Below are positions 61,836 to 64,000 of a stretch of DNA of 64,000 nt, piece by piece. The notes beneath the pieces are model-generated. The model did not search any database, was not told the origin of the DNA, and worked only from the letters and a program-made list of their open reading frames with translations. The first letter of the stretch is position 1; each line of letters opens with the position of its first letter. Made by a program: the position numbers and the translations under genes. The stretch is from Pseudopithomyces maydicus (lineage: Eukaryota; Ascomycota; Dothideomycetes; Pleosporales; Didymosphaeriaceae). The DNA lies in the NCBI GenBank assembly GCA_026873275.1, contig JANTUC010000001.1:1302001-1366000 (forward strand), read 5' to 3'.

Positions 61836-63758
61836 TCACTTGTGAAGCCTCTTCATTCTCTCCTCATCCCTCCACCACTTGCATTCCTCTGTCCTAATCC
61901 CTTCGCTCTCCTTCTCCATGACGATCCCACCCCGCTGCGCGTTCCCCACAGCCAACTGATCACCCCCTTCACCTTGGTAGCGATCCCACGTCGGCGCTTT
62001 CGCGACCTTGTGCGTGTTCGGGTCCCCACTAATGACGAAGCTCGCATAATAGCTATGGTATATCTCCGCGATCTCGGGGAACTCCACATTCGTGTGCCCG
62101 TTGAAGTACGCAGTATCGCTCGCGTGCGGGACACCCATGTGAACCTTTGCTCTGTTCGGTGTGTTGAACCGCGCTTTATATACCGGTGCGTCGGCAAGCG
62201 CAAGCCGGTGCGCTGTCTCCTGCACGGGGCAGATGTACGAGTAGTCGCCGTAGGCGGCGCTGATCCGTTCAAATTGCGTGGAAACAAAGCGGCCTTCGTG
62301 GCTGGAATATGGGCCTTTATGATTCGAAGGGTCGGGATAGAGTGATTCGAGCTCTGTGAGATCAGCAGGTGTGAGGCCGGGGAGAAGGTTAGACATGAAC
62401 GACGTGAATTCGGAGTTTGTATTGAGGTCCTTAGGAACGAACCCCTTTCCTTCGTCGTTGACTGAGGTGACGAGGAGGGGGACCTTGAAAAATGTGCCGT
62501 CGATGCCGGATTGAGAACCGGATTTTTCGAGCAAGGGACCAGGATGGCTGGGCTGCCATGGCCAGGTAATGTTATAGTTGGATGCGGTGTAAATTTTGCC
62601 TGAAGCGAGGCGGAACTTTTCCATTGGCACATTGCGAAGACATTCGATGGTTTCGGCGTTGGTGCTGTTGATTTTGATGGGGCACTGAACCGTTCTCATG
62701 AACTCGTTGTAATAGCGTTCATAGAGCGGATAGCTGGGCGAGGGAAATGATCGTGCGGTCGGACCTCCAGAGGCGATGATGGCCTGACTGAAAAGCTTTT
62801 TGCCTTCCGTGTCCCCGTAATCATGGAAAAGATGAAGACCAACGGCATGAGCCCCAGCAGACTGACCACCTATAGTAACTCGATCCGGGTCGCCGCCAAA
62901 ATCTGCGAGATACTTCTGTAAAAACTCAAGCGACTGTCTCTGATCCCGCATCCCCAGGTTCAGCAGTCCTTCTTCCTCAAAAAGCTTACTGGGAAAACTG
63001 CCCAAAGCCCCTAATCGGTATTGCACAGTCACAGCCATGAGTGGCTCCTGACTTTTCGAAACGAAAGTCGGCCCATCCAAAGCTCTTCCATCCCCAATAA
63101 CGAAGGACCCGCCGTGGAAAAATACGAAAACTGGCAGCTTCTGTGTGAACGGGACTCCTGGCGGTCGATACAGATTCATCGTCAAGCAAGCCTCGGAATG
63201 TTTGTTGGGATCCCATCCCCAATTCTGCATACATGTTTTGCCATAGTTTGTCGCATCCTTCGTGCCGGTGAACTGTGTGGGCCAGTCCGGAATCCGGAAT
63301 CTCTGCTCCCCAACAGGTTGTTTCGAATACTCGATACCCAACCACGCATCAGTCTGTCTCTCTAGCATCACATTCCTGCTGTTTTTGACAATCTTCGTCC
63401 CGCGAAACTTGCCATACCCGGGTAGCTTGACGACCAGCGGATCAAGTTCCCGTCTTCCCAGGTGTGTTGCTAGGAATATAAACGCGCCCAGTAGAAAGCA
63501 GCTTAGCACTATCCGACGCCTCTGTCTTGTCCAAAACGTTTGTCTCCTATACCTGAAAGCCGCGAAACCCGGCTCATCCGTCGGTAGCAAAGGCGCAAAA
63601 CTTGACGTAGACGCGCTAAACCCTGGAATGTTGTCACTACTGCCATCGCTCTGGGCCAGTAAAGGTGTGGCTGATCTCGACCGCGACATTTTGTCAGGCT
63701 GTGGTGTTTCCGCGAGACCCTTCCTTCTGTGGAGAGACGGAGACCGAGTAGAAGACAT
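61836..63758 (-). CDS. Type B carboxylesterase/cholinesterase-like, membrane-anchored
   Basis: Serine hydrolase of the alpha/beta-hydrolase fold, 640 aa, single minus-strand exon. The first 80 residues are Ser/Arg-rich and cytosolic; RIVLSCFLLGAFIFLATHL (about 81-99) is a single membrane helix, so the catalytic domain faces outside or the lumen (type II). The domain opens LGIEYSKQPVGEQRFRIPDW, with FVFFHGGSFVIGDG as oxyanion hole, TIGGQSAGAHA with nucleophile Ser300, SVNDEGKGF with the acidic residue near 435, and MGVPHASDTAYFNG with the catalytic His near 544. Paired Cys (CMQNWGWD...EACLTMNL) matches the family's first disulfide. The substrate is unknown. A membrane-anchored carboxylesterase is less common than the secreted form in fungi, but the helix is clear. 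The start has no rival upstream. Confidence 0.92.
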   Translation of the reverse strand: MSSTRSPSLHRRKGLAETPQPDKMSRSRSATPLLAQSDGSSDNIPGFSASTSSFAPLLPTDEPGFAAFRYRRQTFWTRQRRRIVLSCFLLGAFIFLATHLGRRELDPLVVKLPGYGKFRGTKIVKNSRNVMLERQTDAWLGIEYSKQPVGEQRFRIPDWPTQFTGTKDATNYGKTCMQNWGWDPNKHSEACLTMNLYRPPGVPFTQKLPVFVFFHGGSFVIGDGRALDGPTFVSKSQEPLMAVTVQYRLGALGSFPSKLFEEEGLLNLGMRDQRQSLEFLQKYLADFGGDPDRVTIGGQSAGAHAVGLHLFHDYGDTEGKKLFSQAIIASGGPTARSFPSPSYPLYERYYNEFMRTVQCPIKINSTNAETIECLRNVPMEKFRLASGKIYTASNYNITWPWQPSHPGPLLEKSGSQSGIDGTFFKVPLLVTSVNDEGKGFVPKDLNTNSEFTSFMSNLLPGLTPADLTELESLYPDPSNHKGPYSSHEGRFVSTQFERISAAYGDYSYICPVQETAHRLALADAPVYKARFNTPNRAKVHMGVPHASDTAYFNGHTNVEFPEIAEIYHSYYASFVISGDPNTHKVAKAPTWDRYQGEGGDQLAVGNAQRGGIVMEKESEGIRTEECKWWRDEERMKRLHK

Positions 63759-64000
63759 GGCCCATTAGTTCAAACGATGCAAAGGATCTAATCGGCATCA
63801 AGCACTCAGCTGGAGACCGGGCCGTGAACGCTAGGCTTGATTTGGCTTGGTCAAAGCTTGGTTAGTGCTTAGCAAGGCTTGTTTTTGCTTGTGTTGGTGG
63901 GCTAGAGCGGTCCATGTGGGTCCGTGCCATACGCAGTGTAAGATAGTGTGCTGCTGAAAGGCCCGATGGTTTGAATGTCCGACCGTCAGGCGCGTCGCTG
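63759..64000. other. Upstream flank of the carboxylesterase
   Basis: The last 242 bp of the window, promoter side of the carboxylesterase. A GCTTGNTT-type short repeat occurs four or five times at about 63836-63892. No gene start is visible. Confidence 0.4.

Noticed and set aside
1..64000. CRISPR arrays, insertion sequences, bacterial operons or rRNA genes
   Set aside because: No regularly spaced repeats, transposase frames or rRNA-like sequence were seen; the DNA is eukaryotic with spliceosomal introns.

Overview
The window is nuclear DNA of a filamentous ascomycete (Pezizomycotina; Dothideomycetes is a guess from overall style, not shown). The signs are short GT-AG introns of about 45-115 nt, many with a CTAAC branch sequence, families largely confined to such fungi (Zn2Cys6 and DUF3425-bZIP regulators, a PTH11/rhodopsin-like seven-helix protein, PEX26, PEX8), and two nuclear tRNA genes transcribed by RNA polymerase III, one with an intron. 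About 26 protein genes are readable. They are mostly unrelated housekeeping and accessory genes, not one pathway.

Layout. 1-6 kb: a broken quinone-reductase-like gene, an antisense alcohol dehydrogenase relic, a bZIP regulator, an aldo/keto reductase and a frame-broken ZIP metal transporter. 6-14.3 kb: tRNA-Ser(GCT), an INO80-F-like subunit, tRNA-Lys(CTT) with intron, and the DRS2-type phospholipid flippase. 14.8-18.7 kb: two divergent small proteins that look like paralogues, then the rhodopsin-like membrane protein. 20-29 kb: an amino-acid permease, a secreted barrel protein, a PARN-like deadenylase and the tail-anchored peroxin PEX26. 29.9-35.2 kb: the most unusual stretch, with a STAND-N-like/EF-hand protein with a broken WW-containing tail and a 2-Cys peroxiredoxin running into an unrecognised C-terminal extension. 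36.3-44.8 kb: PEX8 (C-terminal SKL) divergent from TMEM170, a RING E3, a Nudix hydrolase and a cupin. 45.2-55.6 kb: a Zn2Cys6 regulator divergent from a six-hairpin glycosidase-like gene, IWR1 divergent from an ENT nucleoside transporter, and a cysteine-rich zinc-ribbon protein. 56.7-63.8 kb: a second RING protein, an AIF/FSP1-like oxidoreductase and a membrane-anchored carboxylesterase.

A recurring feature is single reading-frame breaks inside otherwise well-conserved genes (quinone reductase, ZIP, DRS2 C-terminus, PEX26, the peroxiredoxin extension, the WW gene). Almost all fall in homopolymers or dinucleotide repeats. This pattern fits indel errors in the assembly better than independent gene death, although the left-edge pair does look genuinely decayed. 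I did not find a clear new multi-gene system. The best candidates for novelty are the STAND-N/EF-hand/WW protein, the peroxiredoxin extension and the divergent paralogue pair. All intron boundaries are read by eye from splice consensus and protein continuity.
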